A stretch of DNA of 64,000 nt from Streptococcus halotolerans (GTDB lineage: Bacteria; Bacillota; Bacilli; Lactobacillales; Streptococcaceae). The notes under the pieces are model-generated. The model saw only the letters and a list, made by a program, of their open reading frames with translations. It made no database searches and had not been told where the DNA came from. How positions within the stretch are numbered: position 1 is the first letter of the stretch; every line of letters starts with the position of its first letter. The DNA lies in the NCBI RefSeq assembly GCF_001598035.1, contig NZ_CP014835.1:124001-188000 (forward strand). The letters are read 5' to 3'. Of this stretch, positions 20,016-29,696 are shown in pieces. Both the position numbers and the translations under genes were made by a program.

Positions 20016-20230
20016 ATAGAAGACACGTCTGTCAGTCGTCATTTTTGAGAGAGTATCCGGTTGGTGTGAGGATATAGATGGCCTGATGAGATACTACTTC
20101 TCATGATTTTATGCAAACATAAAAGGGTGGTTCCCTTATCGCCGTTAGAGTTCTGGGGTCTTTTTTGTCGTCCCTAGATAAACTAAGGTGGAACCACGTT
20201 ACGACGTCCTTTTTGAGGGCGTCGTATTTT
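20016..20230 (+). promoter_or_regulatory. T-box leader of thrS
   Basis: A leader of about 215 nt carries the T-box sequence AAGGTGGAACCACG (20185-20198) followed directly by a terminator hairpin, ACGACGTCCT (20201-20210) with AGGGCGTCGT (20216-20225), then TTTT. Uncharged tRNA(Thr) should stabilise the alternative antiterminator and allow read-through into thrS at 20376. ACT triplets at 20093-20098 are candidates for the threonine specifier, but I could not fold stem I with certainty. Confidence 0.85.
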
Positions 20231-20375
20231 CTTTTCTCAATCTTCTTTTTTAAGAAGTTTGAGTCCTTCTTGAAAGTAGAAGAGAGTAAAATCAGAAGTG
20301 GTGTTTTGGACACCTGTCTAATAATCTAGCAAGACTAAAGATCTTGTTTACTAAACGAAACAAAAGGAGATTCTT

Positions 20376-22331
20376 ATGATTAAGATTACTTTTCCAGATG
20401 GTGCCATTCGTGAGTATGAATCTGGTGTATCGACAGTTGATATTGCTGAATCTATCAGTAAATCTTTAGCTAAAAAAGCCTTGGCTGGTAAATTCAATGG
20501 TCAATTATTGGATACTGTTCGTCCGCTTACAGAGGACGGCTCACTTGAAATTGTCACCCCAGACCATGACGATGCCTATGATGTCCTCCGTCACTCAGCG
20601 GCTCACTTGTTTGCCCAAGCAGCGAAACGCCTTTTCCCTAAGCTCCACTTAGGTGTTGGACCTGCCATCCAAGACGGTTTTTACTACGATACTGATAATG
20701 CTGACGGACAAATCTCTAATGAGGACCTTCCTCGTATCGAAGAAGAAATGCAAAAAATTGTTCGCGAAAACTTCCCATGTATTCGTGAAGAAATTTCAAA
20801 AGAAGCTGCACTTGAACTGTTTAAAGATGACCCTTACAAAGTTGAATTGATTAGCGAACATGCTGACGATGCTGCTGGTTTGACCATCTATCGTCAGGGA
20901 GAATTCGTTGACCTTTGCCGTGGTCCTCACGTTCCTTCAACTGGTCATATCAAAGTGTTCAAATTGCTCAATGTAGCTGGGGCATACTGGCGTGGAAATT
21001 CTGACAACAACATGATGCAACGTGTTTACGGAACAGCTTGGTTTGACAAAAAAGACCTTAAAAACTATCTCAAAATGCGCGAAGAAGCCAAAGAACGTGA
21101 TCATCGTAAACTTGGTAAAGAACTTGATCTTTTCATGATTTCACAAGAAGTTGGACAAGGTTTCCCATTCTGGTTACCAGACGGTGCTACTATCCGCCGT
21201 ACTTTGGAACGCTATATTACCGACAAAGAGTTGGCTTCAGGCTACCAACACGTTTATACCCCACCTCTTGCTTCAGTAGAATTGTACAAAACGTCAGGTC
21301 ACTGGGACCACTATCAAGACGATATGTTCCCAACGATGGACATGGGTGATGGTGAAGAAATCGTTCTTCGTCCAATGAACTGTCCGCACCACATTCAAGT
21401 TTATAAAAACCATGTGCGTTCTTACCGTGAATTACCAGTACGTATTGCCGAACTTGGTATGATGCACCGTTATGAAAAATCAGGAGCCCTTACTGGACTT
21501 CAGCGTGTGCGTGAAATGACGTTGAATGACGGTCATATCTTCGTAACTCCAGAGCAAATTCAAGAAGAATTCCAAAAAGCCCTTCAATTGATTATTGATG
21601 TCTACGAGGATTTCAACTTAACTGACTATCGTTTCCGCTTGTCCTATCGTGATCCTGAAGACAAGGAAAAATACTATGACAATGATGACATGTGGGAAAA
21701 TGCACAGAGCATGCTCAAAGCGGCACTCGATGAAATGGAATTGGATTACTTTGAGGCAGAAGGCGAAGCAGCCTTCTACGGTCCGAAACTTGATATTCAG
21801 GTAAAAACAGCCCTCGGTAATGAAGAGACCTTGTCAACCATCCAACTTGACTTCCTACTTCCTGAACGTTTTAATCTTTCTTACGTTGGTGCTGATGGAG
21901 AAGAACACCGTCCAGTCATGATTCACCGTGGTATCATTTCAACGATGGAACGCTTCACGGCTATTTTGATTGAAACTTATAAAGGAGCCTTCCCAACATG
22001 GCTTGCACCACATCAAGTAACCGTTATTCCAATCTCAAATGAAGCGCATGTAGACTACGCTTGGGAAGTGGCTAAAAAACTTCGAGACCTTGGTATTCGT
22101 GCAGATGTTGATGAGCGTAATGAAAAAATGCAATACAAGATTCGTCAAAGCCAAACGAGCAAAATCCCTTATCAATTAATTGTTGGGGATAAAGAGATGG
22201 AAGATAAGTCAGTTAACGTTCGTCGCTATGGTAAGAAAGCAACCGAAACGGTATCCATTGAAAGCTTTATCGAAGCTATCCAAGCAGACATTGCTCGTAA
22301 ATCAAGACCAGCTGAAGAAGCAGCTCAATAA
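20376..22331 (+). CDS. thrS: Threonyl-tRNA synthetase
   Basis: A 651-aa class II synthetase with an N-terminal TGS domain (about 1-60), an HxxxH editing domain ([11 protein letters not shown]), then the catalytic core with motif 2 around [21 protein letters not shown] and motif 3 [13 protein letters not shown]-terminal anticodon-binding domain ([13 protein letters not shown] onward) follows. It charges tRNA(Thr). AAAGGAG lies before the start. The gene sits behind the T-box leader and is monocistronic, with a terminator at 22627. Confidence 0.97.
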   Translation: MIKITFPDGAIREYESGVSTVDIAESISKSLAKKALAGKFNGQLLDTVRPLTEDGSLEIVTPDHDDAYDVLRHSAAHLFAQAAKRLFPKLHLGVGPAIQDGFYYDTDNADGQISNEDLPRIEEEMQKIVRENFPCIREEISKEAALELFKDDPYKVELISEHADDAAGLTIYRQGEFVDLCRGPHVPSTGHIKVFKLLNVAGAYWRGNSDNNMMQRVYGTAWFDKKDLKNYLKMREEAKERDHRKLGKELDLFMISQEVGQGFPFWLPDGATIRRTLERYITDKELASGYQHVYTPPLASVELYKTSGHWDHYQDDMFPTMDMGDGEEIVLRPMNCPHHIQVYKNHVRSYRELPVRIAELGMMHRYEKSGALTGLQRVREMTLNDGHIFVTPEQIQEEFQKALQLIIDVYEDFNLTDYRFRLSYRDPEDKEKYYDNDDMWENAQSMLKAALDEMELDYFEAEGEAAFYGPKLDIQVKTALGNEETLSTIQLDFLLPERFNLSYVGADGEEHRPVMIHRGIISTMERFTAILIETYKGAFPTWLAPHQVTVIPISNEAHVDYAWEVAKKLRDLGIRADVDERNEKMQYKIRQSQTSKIPYQLIVGDKEMEDKSVNVRRYGKKATETVSIESFIEAIQADIARKSRPAEEAAQ

Positions 22332-22626
22332 TAGGTTTCATCTTCAGATGACTTTCAAGGACTAGATGATTAGTCTAAGTATTTGGTTTGAGTTAGAGAT
22401 TGATACAGTTTAGCATTTAGCAAAGTAGACGATATTGACAAGAAACGGTCCTAAAGCAGCTGCTAAAGGTCTTATAATTATCGTTAACTAGACCAGGTGA
22501 GATCTTTTGGGCAGACCGTTCCCTTTATGTCATAGCCGTATGGTAACTGTTAGGATTGATAGGCTATTTAGTAACTAAGCGGTCAGTTATAGCGATGATG
22601 CCTGAGAAGGTATCAGACATGATAAT
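22332..22626. other. Gene-free stretch after thrS
   Basis: About 295 bases without a coding frame of note and no recognisable element. A terminator-like hairpin ends it. Confidence 0.5.
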
Positions 22627-22666
22627 AAGGATTTAGCTCTCTGGGCTAAGTCCTTTCTTTTATTTT
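22627..22666 (+). terminator. Terminator downstream of thrS
   Basis: AAGGATTTAGC (22627-22637) pairs with GCTAAGTCCTT (22645-22655), followed by TCTTTTATTTTT. It lies almost 300 bases after the thrS stop. Confidence 0.8.
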
Positions 22667-22809
22667 TAGAAGGATTGATAGGATGTTGACGTAGGAAACA
22701 TTATCCAATACTCAATGAAACACAAAAGCAGACTAATGGATTGCTTGAAGTGAGTTGATGAGTTTGTGGATTGATGGGAAAGCTTATCACTGTGCTATCG
22801 GCTTATTTT

Positions 22810-22824
22810 TGCTAGAATAGACTT
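22810..22824 (+). promoter_or_regulatory. Extended -10 promoter placing initiation at ATG 22825
   Basis: TGC-TAGAAT (22810-22818) ends 6 bases before ATG 22825, with no Shine-Dalgarno between. Confidence 0.65.
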
Positions 22825-23793
22825 ATGACAATGATAAACACAAAGGAAGATTTAAGGCAACAGGGCTGGCCTGATGCCTTGTTAAGCATTTTTAATGAGG
22901 CGATAGAAGAAGGAATAGATTTGACAGTCGGAGAGCCTTTTTTTAATCGTTTCTGGGCAAACAGCCAATGGTTCATGTCTCCCAAGGAGCGACTTGAAGC
23001 CTTCTTGAATGTTATTAGGATGCCCAGCGATTTGGTGGGAGAGGCTAGAGAAAATAAGCAGCTGGTTCAAAAAATAAGTTTGGACTTAGCACCGGATGAT
23101 CCTTTTTGGTACGAGTTTGCTGCCTTGGTTGCTAAAGCCTTTCCAGAGAGTAGCCTAGCTCAAGCGGGAGATCTGGAAAGACGTTTGCACCAGTTTCGTT
23201 ATATTATTTCTAGTCATCAGGCTCAGTTTGTTCGAGAACATTTTAAAAAAAGGGGGATGACTGATCGGGATGCACTAGCCCTTTATTTAAAAGATAAGAA
23301 ACGAGAAACCTTGTTTTGTAAGGGTGATTATACCCTTAGTGAGTCTTCACGGCTCCATAATAAAATAGCCATTCAAAAAGGTCAGATCGCCTACCCTGAT
23401 CAAGAGCCTTCTGCTAATATCAAGGTTCTGATGGGCTTTCATACCGAATTTATCCTTGATAGTAAGGGGTGTTTTTTAAATGAAAATGATGCTGAAGTAG
23501 TGACTGAAAATGGTATTGTTAATGGGGCGAGTTTTAATTATGGAACAAAGGGAAAGAGGCATTGGCAATTAGATGTCGATCCTGTCCGACGGCATGATCC
23601 TATGTTTCGTAAGCAGATTACGCGAGCTTTTCGAGCTCCCAATCGTCGGCGAAATTGGCTATTTAAGGTGAAAGAAGACTATGACCGAAGCTATTTTAAT
23701 GCAAAGGGGAAGTACAGTGTTGATCAACTTAGTCGTCAACAGTTGGTTTCCAAGGAAGTAAAACGTTTTAAAAAGGAAATCAGGCAAGCTTAA
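22825..23793 (+). CDS. DUF3114-like streptococcal protein, function unknown
   Basis: A 322-aa basic soluble protein with no signal peptide or membrane segment. It appears to belong to the streptococcal DUF3114 group; this is recall, not a search result. The C-terminal third is rich in Arg and Lys (RRHDPMFRKQITRAFRAPNRRRNWLF), and the central part has a VLMGFHTEFILDSKGCFLNE block, so nucleic acid binding is possible but unproven. It starts 6 bases after an extended -10 box and has no ribosome binding site. It stands alone before the two-component genes. Confidence 0.65.
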   Translation: MTMINTKEDLRQQGWPDALLSIFNEAIEEGIDLTVGEPFFNRFWANSQWFMSPKERLEAFLNVIRMPSDLVGEARENKQLVQKISLDLAPDDPFWYEFAALVAKAFPESSLAQAGDLERRLHQFRYIISSHQAQFVREHFKKRGMTDRDALALYLKDKKRETLFCKGDYTLSESSRLHNKIAIQKGQIAYPDQEPSANIKVLMGFHTEFILDSKGCFLNENDAEVVTENGIVNGASFNYGTKGKRHWQLDVDPVRRHDPMFRKQITRAFRAPNRRRNWLFKVKEDYDRSYFNAKGKYSVDQLSRQQLVSKEVKRFKKEIRQA

Positions 23794-23951
23794 ACCAACT
23801 GGAGACGGCAGATGTTGGCTAATATGGCTTTGTAAGTCTCGCTTTGTTAACCCTGGTGATTTCCAAAATGTTACCAATCTGTGGTGTCGCTGTGGGGCGG
23901 CCAGTTATAAAAAAACGATTGGCAGCTTTAATAGAAAGATGAGGAGAAATC

Positions 23952-24635
23952 GTGCATACAATTTATGTGGCTGATGACGAAAAGTCAATCCGTGATTTAA
24001 TCAAGATGGTTTTACAAGAGGAAGATATGATTGTCAAAACCTTCGAGACAGGTGATCAGCTCTTACTGGCTTTTATGGAAAAGCAGGCTGACCTTGTTAT
24101 TTTAGATGTTATGATGCCAGGTAGTGATGGTTTTAGTATCGCTAGAAAGATCAGGCAAGTCTCTCAAGTACCTCTCTTTTTATTGACAGCGCTGGATTCT
24201 GATCAAGATTATATTGATGGTTTCAGTACTGGCATAGATGATTACCTTACCAAACCCTTTTCTCCTGTTAAACTAGCTCTCAAGGTTAAAGCTATCTTGA
24301 CTAGGCAATCTTCTGCAGCAACACTCAACAAACTGAGTTTTGAATCATTAAGCCTTTTGAGCGCTCCGCCTCAGTTAATGATCGACGGACACACCATTGG
24401 CTTAACCAATACAGAATACAAAGTGATGAAACTGCTGCTAACAGAGCCGAATTATTCTGTTTCAAGAGAGCAGTTATTAGATGAGGTTTGGGAACTAGAC
24501 AGCGATGTGGAGACACGAGTGACAGATGATACAATGAAACGATTACGAAAAAAATTAAGGCAGGTAGATAGTCATGTCATTATTGAAACGGTTTGGGGAT
24601 ATGGTTTCAAATTGTCTAAAAAAGAGAGTTCCTAA
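23952..24635 (+). CDS. OmpR-family two-component response regulator
   Basis: A 227-aa response regulator with a GTG start (GGAGAA 6 bases upstream). The receiver domain (1-118) has the acidic pair Asp8/Asp9, phospho-acceptor Asp52 in LVILDVMMP, Thr in LLTALD and Lys in YLTKPF. The winged-helix domain (about 130-227) ends IIETVWGYGFKL. It is not CovR. The position next to thrS recalls the pneumococcal TCS01 locus, so orthology to that system is likely but not certain. The kinase gene overlaps its end. Confidence 0.85.
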   Translation: MHTIYVADDEKSIRDLIKMVLQEEDMIVKTFETGDQLLLAFMEKQADLVILDVMMPGSDGFSIARKIRQVSQVPLFLLTALDSDQDYIDGFSTGIDDYLTKPFSPVKLALKVKAILTRQSSAATLNKLSFESLSLLSAPPQLMIDGHTIGLTNTEYKVMKLLLTEPNYSVSREQLLDEVWELDSDVETRVTDDTMKRLRKKLRQVDSHVIIETVWGYGFKLSKKESS

Positions 24636-26082
24636 AGCACCGAGTCTAAAGATTATTCTGTTACGGCGACCTTTGTTGGTCATTGCGGGGACATTCCTAC
24701 TCTTATTTTTGGGATTTAATCTGGCTGTGACGCGATTGGTGAATATCCAGACTCGCTCAGCGATTCAATCACAATTCAATCGCTTAGATGTTCTCTACCG
24801 ATCAGAAAAAGCAAAACTTGAAGTAGAAGCACTAGTTGGCACGTCCTATCTTATTTTGGATCAGCAGTTTAAACCAGTCTATGTCTCAGAAAGCTTATCT
24901 CACCAGGAAGATGAAGAGTTAATAGAAGCACTCTCAGATTTTGTCGAACGTAGACAGCATTTCTGGACAATTGATAAGGCAGATGATGCGACAGATGATG
25001 AATCCGTCGTTTTAGACCGTCAAACGCAACACCGTCTTAATAAACGTTCAGGATTAGTGAGAGTCGATGGTGAGAGCTATACGATTAGGTTACAAAAATA
25101 TTTTGGTAAACTAGCGGGTGACCACATCAATAGAACACAACGGTATCGAGCACAGACCTACTATGTCATCGCTTTTGCCAATGTTACGCCCATTCAAGAT
25201 TGGCTGATTGGGGTGAACATGGTTTTAGGCATTTTGTTATTGCTTAGTGCTTTGACGCTATTAGCCTTCATTTGGTCTATTGCTAGGAAAACGCAAAAAG
25301 ATTTTCAGAAGCTAAGCTACTATTTAATGGCGATTGGTGAGAGGATAGAAGAGCGTGAAGAACCTATGCTGCGCTATCAAGAATTTCAAGCATTGGGACA
25401 GGCCGCAACTCGCATGGATAACTTGATTAGTCGCCATCAAGAAAGTCAAAAAATCTTTTTCCAAAATGCTTCTCATGAATTACGCACTCCTCTAACATCT
25501 ATTAAAGGTTATGCCGAAGGACTAAAAGCAGGTCTTATCACAGATAGCTCATCAGCAGCAGAAACGATTTATCAGGAAAGCCAAAAAATGTCTCATTTAA
25601 TTGATGATATTTTGACCCTATCCCGTTTAGAAGTTCAAGGTGATAACTTGATGTTAGAGCGTTTTGCCATTAAGGACTTCCTCTATGATCTGTCTTGGCG
25701 TTTTGAACATCAGATAAAATCAGCTAATCTAAGCTTGTTACATGACTTTCCAGCAGATCATGTTGATATTATTGCCGACGAAGACTTGCTAGATAGAGCT
25801 CTGTCAACGATTATGAGTAATGCTATTCGTTATGCTGAAAGAACTATTAGCATTAGTTATGCATCATCTCCTCCTCATCTAAAGATTAGTATCGCTAATG
25901 ATGGACCGCCCATTATTCAGAAAGACCTTCCTTACATTTTTGATCGCTTTTATAAGGGGGAATCCGGCCATTTTGGTATTGGTCTGGCTATGGCTAAAGA
26001 GATTGTGAGTCAGCATGGAGGTGATATTAGAGTTTTATCCAATCAGAAAGAAACACGATTTACAATCTACTTGCCACAGTAA
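24574..26082 (+). CDS. Sensor histidine kinase
   Basis: A 502-aa membrane kinase with one membrane segment at about 25-45, an extracellular sensor of about 155 residues, a second segment at about 210-232, and then the DHp domain with His301 in NASHELRTPL. The ATPase domain carries an N box STIMSNAIRYAE, G1 IANDGPPI, F box IFDRFY and G2 FGIGLAMAKE. The start at 24574 overlaps the regulator gene by 62 bases; a shorter start at 24601 is possible. It presumably phosphorylates Asp52 of the regulator. The signal is unknown; the PepSY protein downstream suggests envelope stress. Confidence 0.85.
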   Translation: MSLLKRFGDMVSNCLKKRVPKAPSLKIILLRRPLLVIAGTFLLLFLGFNLAVTRLVNIQTRSAIQSQFNRLDVLYRSEKAKLEVEALVGTSYLILDQQFKPVYVSESLSHQEDEELIEALSDFVERRQHFWTIDKADDATDDESVVLDRQTQHRLNKRSGLVRVDGESYTIRLQKYFGKLAGDHINRTQRYRAQTYYVIAFANVTPIQDWLIGVNMVLGILLLLSALTLLAFIWSIARKTQKDFQKLSYYLMAIGERIEEREEPMLRYQEFQALGQAATRMDNLISRHQESQKIFFQNASHELRTPLTSIKGYAEGLKAGLITDSSSAAETIYQESQKMSHLIDDILTLSRLEVQGDNLMLERFAIKDFLYDLSWRFEHQIKSANLSLLHDFPADHVDIIADEDLLDRALSTIMSNAIRYAERTISISYASSPPHLKISIANDGPPIIQKDLPYIFDRFYKGESGHFGIGLAMAKEIVSQHGGDIRVLSNQKETRFTIYLPQ

Positions 26083-26107
26083 AAAGTCTTTGCCACCATT
26101 TTGCCAC
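26071..26107 (+). promoter_or_regulatory. Three TTGCCAC direct repeats (possible response-regulator site)
   Basis: TTGCCAC occurs at 26071-26077, 26090-26096 and 26101-26107. The second and third are 11 bases apart, one helical turn, as expected for an OmpR-type dimer. They end about 80 bases before the PepSY gene, just upstream of its probable promoter (TATACT near 26151). Confidence 0.45.
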
Positions 26108-26188
26108 AATTTTACCCCAAAATTTCCCAGCATTTTAAAACCATCTCGTGTATACTTAGAGTATCACTACAAGAAAAGAGGAATGTTT

Positions 26189-26800
26189 ATGAAAACATTA
26201 ATTCGTTTTATAGTTACTTTATTAGTCATTTTAGGATTGGGAGCTGGTGGCTATTTTGTTTACCAGCAATCCCAATTTAAGGTTTCAGAGTCAACAGCCA
26301 AGCAAACAGCGATGAAAGATGCTAATCTAACAGCAAAAGATGTCACAAGAACAAAGATTGAAAAAAGTCTTGATGATGGTTTAGCAGTCTATGAAATTGA
26401 TTTAACGACCATCGATGGCGAGTACGAATACACCATTGATGGAAAGACTGGTGATATTATCACACGGGATACCGACTTGTCAGAAACAAGGCAGTCTTCA
26501 TCTAAAGATCAGCAAAAACAAAACGATCATTCCGATAGCTCATCAACACAAAAAGCATCAAGCTCTAGCTCATCTGCTAAAATAAGCGCTGCTGATGCGA
26601 TACAAATTGCCTTAAAAGATGCGGGACTAACAGAAGATCAAATTATTAATTTAGAAGCCGAAGAAGATACAAAGAATGGTCATTTGTACTATGAGATTGA
26701 ATTTGATAATCCAGCTACCAATGAAGAACACAACTACGACATTGACACACAATCAGGAAAGATTGTCCACAAAACTAAAGAACCGTTAGACAATCACTAA
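26189..26800 (+). CDS. Membrane-anchored PepSY-domain protein
   Basis: A 203-aa protein with an N-terminal membrane anchor (residues about 5-27) and an extracellular region of two PepSY-type repeats separated by a Ser/Lys/Gln-rich linker (about 105-135). Each repeat starts with a helix (TAKQTAMKDANL; ADAIQIALKDAGL) and ends in a strand motif (YEIDLTTIDGEYEYTID; YEIEFDNPATNEEHNYDID). No lipobox is seen. PepSY domains are thought to inhibit proteases or sense envelope state. ATG 26189 was chosen because AAAGAGG lies 7 bases upstream; the ATG at 26183 is too close. It follows the kinase gene and may be a target of that system. Confidence 0.85.
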   Translation: MKTLIRFIVTLLVILGLGAGGYFVYQQSQFKVSESTAKQTAMKDANLTAKDVTRTKIEKSLDDGLAVYEIDLTTIDGEYEYTIDGKTGDIITRDTDLSETRQSSSKDQQKQNDHSDSSSTQKASSSSSSAKISAADAIQIALKDAGLTEDQIINLEAEEDTKNGHLYYEIEFDNPATNEEHNYDIDTQSGKIVHKTKEPLDNH

Positions 26801-26819
26801 GCAGCTATGGAAGCATCTT

Positions 26820-26864
26820 AAGAGAGAAGCAGGAAGAAAAATACCTGACTTCTCTCTTTTTTCT
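26820..26864 (+). terminator. Terminator after the PepSY gene
   Basis: AAGAGAGAAG (26820-26829) pairs with CTTCTCTCTT (26849-26858), with an inner AGG/CCT extension, followed by TTTTTTC. Confidence 0.85.
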
Positions 26865-27672
26865 TATGTCAGATCTAGTCTGGCGCTACCTAGCAGGTGT
26901 GCGATAAATACGGCAAAGCCATGAGGATACTGACTTGATGAGACAATTCTTGAGCAACTCCTAACGGATTTCGTGTTATCATCTGAACCCAAGCGTACAG
27001 GACAAAATCAACAACATCAATAATCGGATTCGCAACTTTTCCCCAGCTTATTGACAGCCGGTGTAACCAAATAGTAATATGATGACAGTTTATCATTATT
27101 AATTGATACAACAAGAGGATATCTTGTGTGCTACAAAATGCATGTGCTATTTTTCAGCTACATGCCTCTTTTCGAAGTATTTTCATAGATTTGGTAAACT
27201 AGCACAAGTCGTTTCTTGTTTTCAAGGGCATTACAAGACATTTTCTATCTAAAAGTGGGCAATGTCAACACAAACCGTTTTTTGAAAACGACCATTTCTT
27301 TATGCGATTGATGGGCCAATTTTTCTGATCTGTTTTACGGAAATCTAGTGAAGAAGCCATACCATTAGGAGACTTGTATGTGTACTGTCATGGGAACAAG
27401 ATAAAGCGCATCAGAGAGTATTGTACAATTGAGCTCTTTGTTGTTGCTTTGCCTGATAAGTTATTGGTTAAATCTAACATGGCCAAGCCTGATGACTACT
27501 GTCAACCAGAAAACCGTGATAGGGGTATGGGGATTGAGTCTAGGATGATTCAGCATCGAGTCGGCTGGGTTGGAATGAACTAGTTGTCCTTCCCTCAGTC
27601 TCATAAGCCATGCCGCAATGTTCCGAGGTTTAACGCAGAACGGCTAGCAAAAGTAAGTCTGGTTAAAAAATA
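26865..27672. other. Long gene-free stretch before holA
   Basis: About 810 bases with only short frames (74 codons on minus at 26890-27114, 69 codons on plus at 27374-27583), neither with a credible product. In many streptococci comEC lies just upstream of holA, but I find no ComEC-like segment here. It may be decayed sequence or carry an RNA I cannot see. Confidence 0.5.
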
Positions 27673-27687
27673 TGGTACAATGTGTCT
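27673..27687 (+). promoter_or_regulatory. Extended -10 promoter placing initiation at the holA ATG
   Basis: TGG-TACAAT (27673-27681) ends 6 bases before ATG 27688. No Shine-Dalgarno is present. Confidence 0.7.
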
Positions 27688-28731
27688 ATGATTGCAATGG
27701 AAGAAATGGAGACCCTAACCCTAAAAAATCTCCCCTTAATTACAGTGATTACAGGTGAGGACTTGGGTCAATACACTCAATTAAAAGAATTATTCTTAAC
27801 ACAGATAGGCTATGATGCTTCAGATTTAAATATGACTTATTTTGATTTAAGCATAGTACCTTACAGCGATGCTGCCTTAGATTTGGAAAGTTTGTCCTTT
27901 TTCGCGGAAGAAAAAGTGGTGCTTTTAGATCAGTTTGCAGATATTACGACGAACAAAAAATCTTATCTCTCTGACAAGGAATTGAAACAATTCGAAGCCT
28001 ATGTTGAAAATCCTGTGGAAACCACACGATTGGTCATTTTTGCCCCAGGGAAATTAGATGGCCGAAGTCGACTGACCAAGCGTTTAAAAAGGGATAGTCG
28101 CCTGTTTGAAGCTGCTCCTCTAAAAGATACTGAACTACGTGCCTATCTTCAACATTACGCCCAAAAACAGGCTATTCAGTTCGAAGAAGACGCTCTTGAA
28201 GCTTTGATGATTAAATCTAACTTTGATTTTTCAGATAGTCTTAGTAATCTAGCTTTTTTAGAAAGTTACCAAAAAAAAGGTCTGATCACGACGGATGATA
28301 TTGAAGAAGCTATTCCTAAAAGTCTGCAGGATAACATTTTTGACTTAACAAAGTTAATGTTAAACAGTGAGGTTGATGCTGTTCAGAGTCTTGTCAAAGA
28401 TTTACGGTTGCAAGGAGAAGATGATGTCAAGTTGATTGCCATTATTCTGGGGCAATTTCGTATGTTTTTACAGGTTAATATACTGGCTCAGCGAGGAAAG
28501 ACTGAGCAACAGATGGTTGAGGAATTGTCAGCTATTTTAGGGCGCAAGGTCAATCCTTATCAAGTCAAATTCGCTTTGAGAGACTCTGCGCATTTAAGCC
28601 TAACGTTTCTGCAAAACAGTATCCGTTACTTGATAGAGGCTGACTATCAGATTAAGCAAGGCTTGGTTGATAAGGATTATCTGTTGGACATTGCCTTATT
28701 GAAAATCATGACGAACACCGCAAAGGTGTAG
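27688..28731 (+). CDS. holA: DNA polymerase III delta subunit
   Basis: A 347-aa clamp-loader subunit with the usual streptococcal start MIAMEEMETLTLKNLPLITVITGEDLGQY and the three-domain delta layout. It has a degenerate AAA+ domain without Walker A, a SRLTKRLKR segment and a C-terminal collar domain ending YLLDIALLKIM. It opens the beta clamp during loading, together with DnaX, encoded at 59777. ATG 27688 matches the family start and lies 6 bases after an extended -10 box, so the mRNA is probably leaderless; the GTG at 27682 abuts the -10 and is not credible. Confidence 0.93.
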   Translation: MIAMEEMETLTLKNLPLITVITGEDLGQYTQLKELFLTQIGYDASDLNMTYFDLSIVPYSDAALDLESLSFFAEEKVVLLDQFADITTNKKSYLSDKELKQFEAYVENPVETTRLVIFAPGKLDGRSRLTKRLKRDSRLFEAAPLKDTELRAYLQHYAQKQAIQFEEDALEALMIKSNFDFSDSLSNLAFLESYQKKGLITTDDIEEAIPKSLQDNIFDLTKLMLNSEVDAVQSLVKDLRLQGEDDVKLIAIILGQFRMFLQVNILAQRGKTEQQMVEELSAILGRKVNPYQVKFALRDSAHLSLTFLQNSIRYLIEADYQIKQGLVDKDYLLDIALLKIMTNTAKV

Positions 28732-28857
28732 AAATAAAATCATCGTAAGCGAATGACTCGTTTGTCCTTATTATGGTATTTTTTCAGTGGTTTATTTACT
28801 TGCCCAGTGCTAGTCTCTTTATTGTGAATGATAGAACACATCTCTTAAACAAATTTC

Positions 28858-28886
28858 TTGAAAGCATTCTCAAAAAAGGTTAAGAT
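28858..28886 (+). promoter_or_regulatory. sodA promoter
   Basis: TTGAAA (28858-28863), a 17-base spacer and TAAGAT (28881-28886). Just downstream AGTACC (28890-28895) can pair with GGTACT (28910-28915), which includes the last bases of the sodA ribosome binding site. Confidence 0.65.
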
Positions 28887-28918
28887 TAAAGTACCAAATA
28901 AATGAAAGAGGTACTAAC

Positions 28919-29524
28919 ATGGCAATTACATTACCAGAACTTCCATATGCTTACGATGCACTTGAACCACAATTTGATGCGGAGACAATGACGCTTCACC
29001 ATGATAAGCACCATGCGACATATGTGAACAACGCCAATGCTGCTTTGGAAAAACACCCTGAAATTGGCGAAGACCTTGAAGCTCTCTTGTCAGATGTGAA
29101 CAGTATTCCTGAGGATATCCGTCAAGCGCTTATCAACAATGGTGGTGGACATCTTAACCATGCCCTATTCTGGGAGCTTCTTTCACCAGAAAAAACAGAA
29201 ATCACAGAAGATGTGAAAGCAGCTATTGATGACGCTTTTGGTTCATTTGATGCTTTCCAAGAAAAATTCACGACAGCAGCTACAACACGCTTTGGATCTG
29301 GCTGGGCTTGGTTAGTGGTTAACGCTGAAGGTAAACTTGAAGTGACCTCAACACCAAACCAAGACACGCCACTTATGGAAGGCAAAAAACCAATCCTTGG
29401 ACTCGATGTTTGGGAACATGCTTATTACCTTAACTATCGCAATGTACGTCCAGACTACATTAAAGCCTTCTTCGAAATCATCAACTGGAATAAAGTTGAC
29501 CAACTTTACAAGGCTGCTAAATAA
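28919..29524 (+). CDS. sodA: Manganese superoxide dismutase
   Basis: A 201-aa Mn/Fe superoxide dismutase with metal ligands His27, His81, Asp163 and His167 in the standard contexts ([25 protein letters not shown]). [17 protein letters not shown] and the [11 protein letters not shown] signature fit the manganese type of streptococci. It dismutates superoxide in the cytoplasm. AGAGG lies before the ATG. It is monocistronic with its own promoter and terminator. Confidence 0.97.
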   Translation: MAITLPELPYAYDALEPQFDAETMTLHHDKHHATYVNNANAALEKHPEIGEDLEALLSDVNSIPEDIRQALINNGGGHLNHALFWELLSPEKTEITEDVKAAIDDAFGSFDAFQEKFTTAATTRFGSGWAWLVVNAEGKLEVTSTPNQDTPLMEGKKPILGLDVWEHAYYLNYRNVRPDYIKAFFEIINWNKVDQLYKAAK

Positions 29525-29530
29525 TTTAGG

Positions 29531-29556
29531 AAGAGTAGGGAAACCTGCTCTTTTTG
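29531..29556 (+). terminator. Terminator after sodA
   Basis: AAGAGTAGG, tetraloop GAAA, CCTGCTCTTTTT: stem with one T-G pair followed by T. Confidence 0.8.
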
Positions 29557-29696
29557 TTTGGCTATTAAAAATCTTAACAATATCAACACGTCTGTCTCTT
29601 AGTTCTAGAAGTTTAGTGAAAAAGGAGAAATTTTTCCTCAAAACAATTGAAAAATATCAATTTTCCTTTATAATATTAGAGGTTAGGGGAAAAGTT

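Noticed and set aside
23952..26082. CovR/CovS identity for the two-component genes
   Set aside because: The regulator sequence differs clearly from CovR (no MTKKILIIEDE start), and the kinase extracellular domain is unlike CovS.
26890..27114. 74-codon minus-strand frame
   Set aside because: No ribosome binding site, no recognisable family and low-complexity hydrophobic content; it looks like chance in a gene-free region.
27374..27583. 69-codon plus-strand frame preceded by TAGGAG
   Set aside because: The good ATG after the ribosome binding site (27378) is in another frame and opens only 8 codons; the long frame would need TTG and has no family match.
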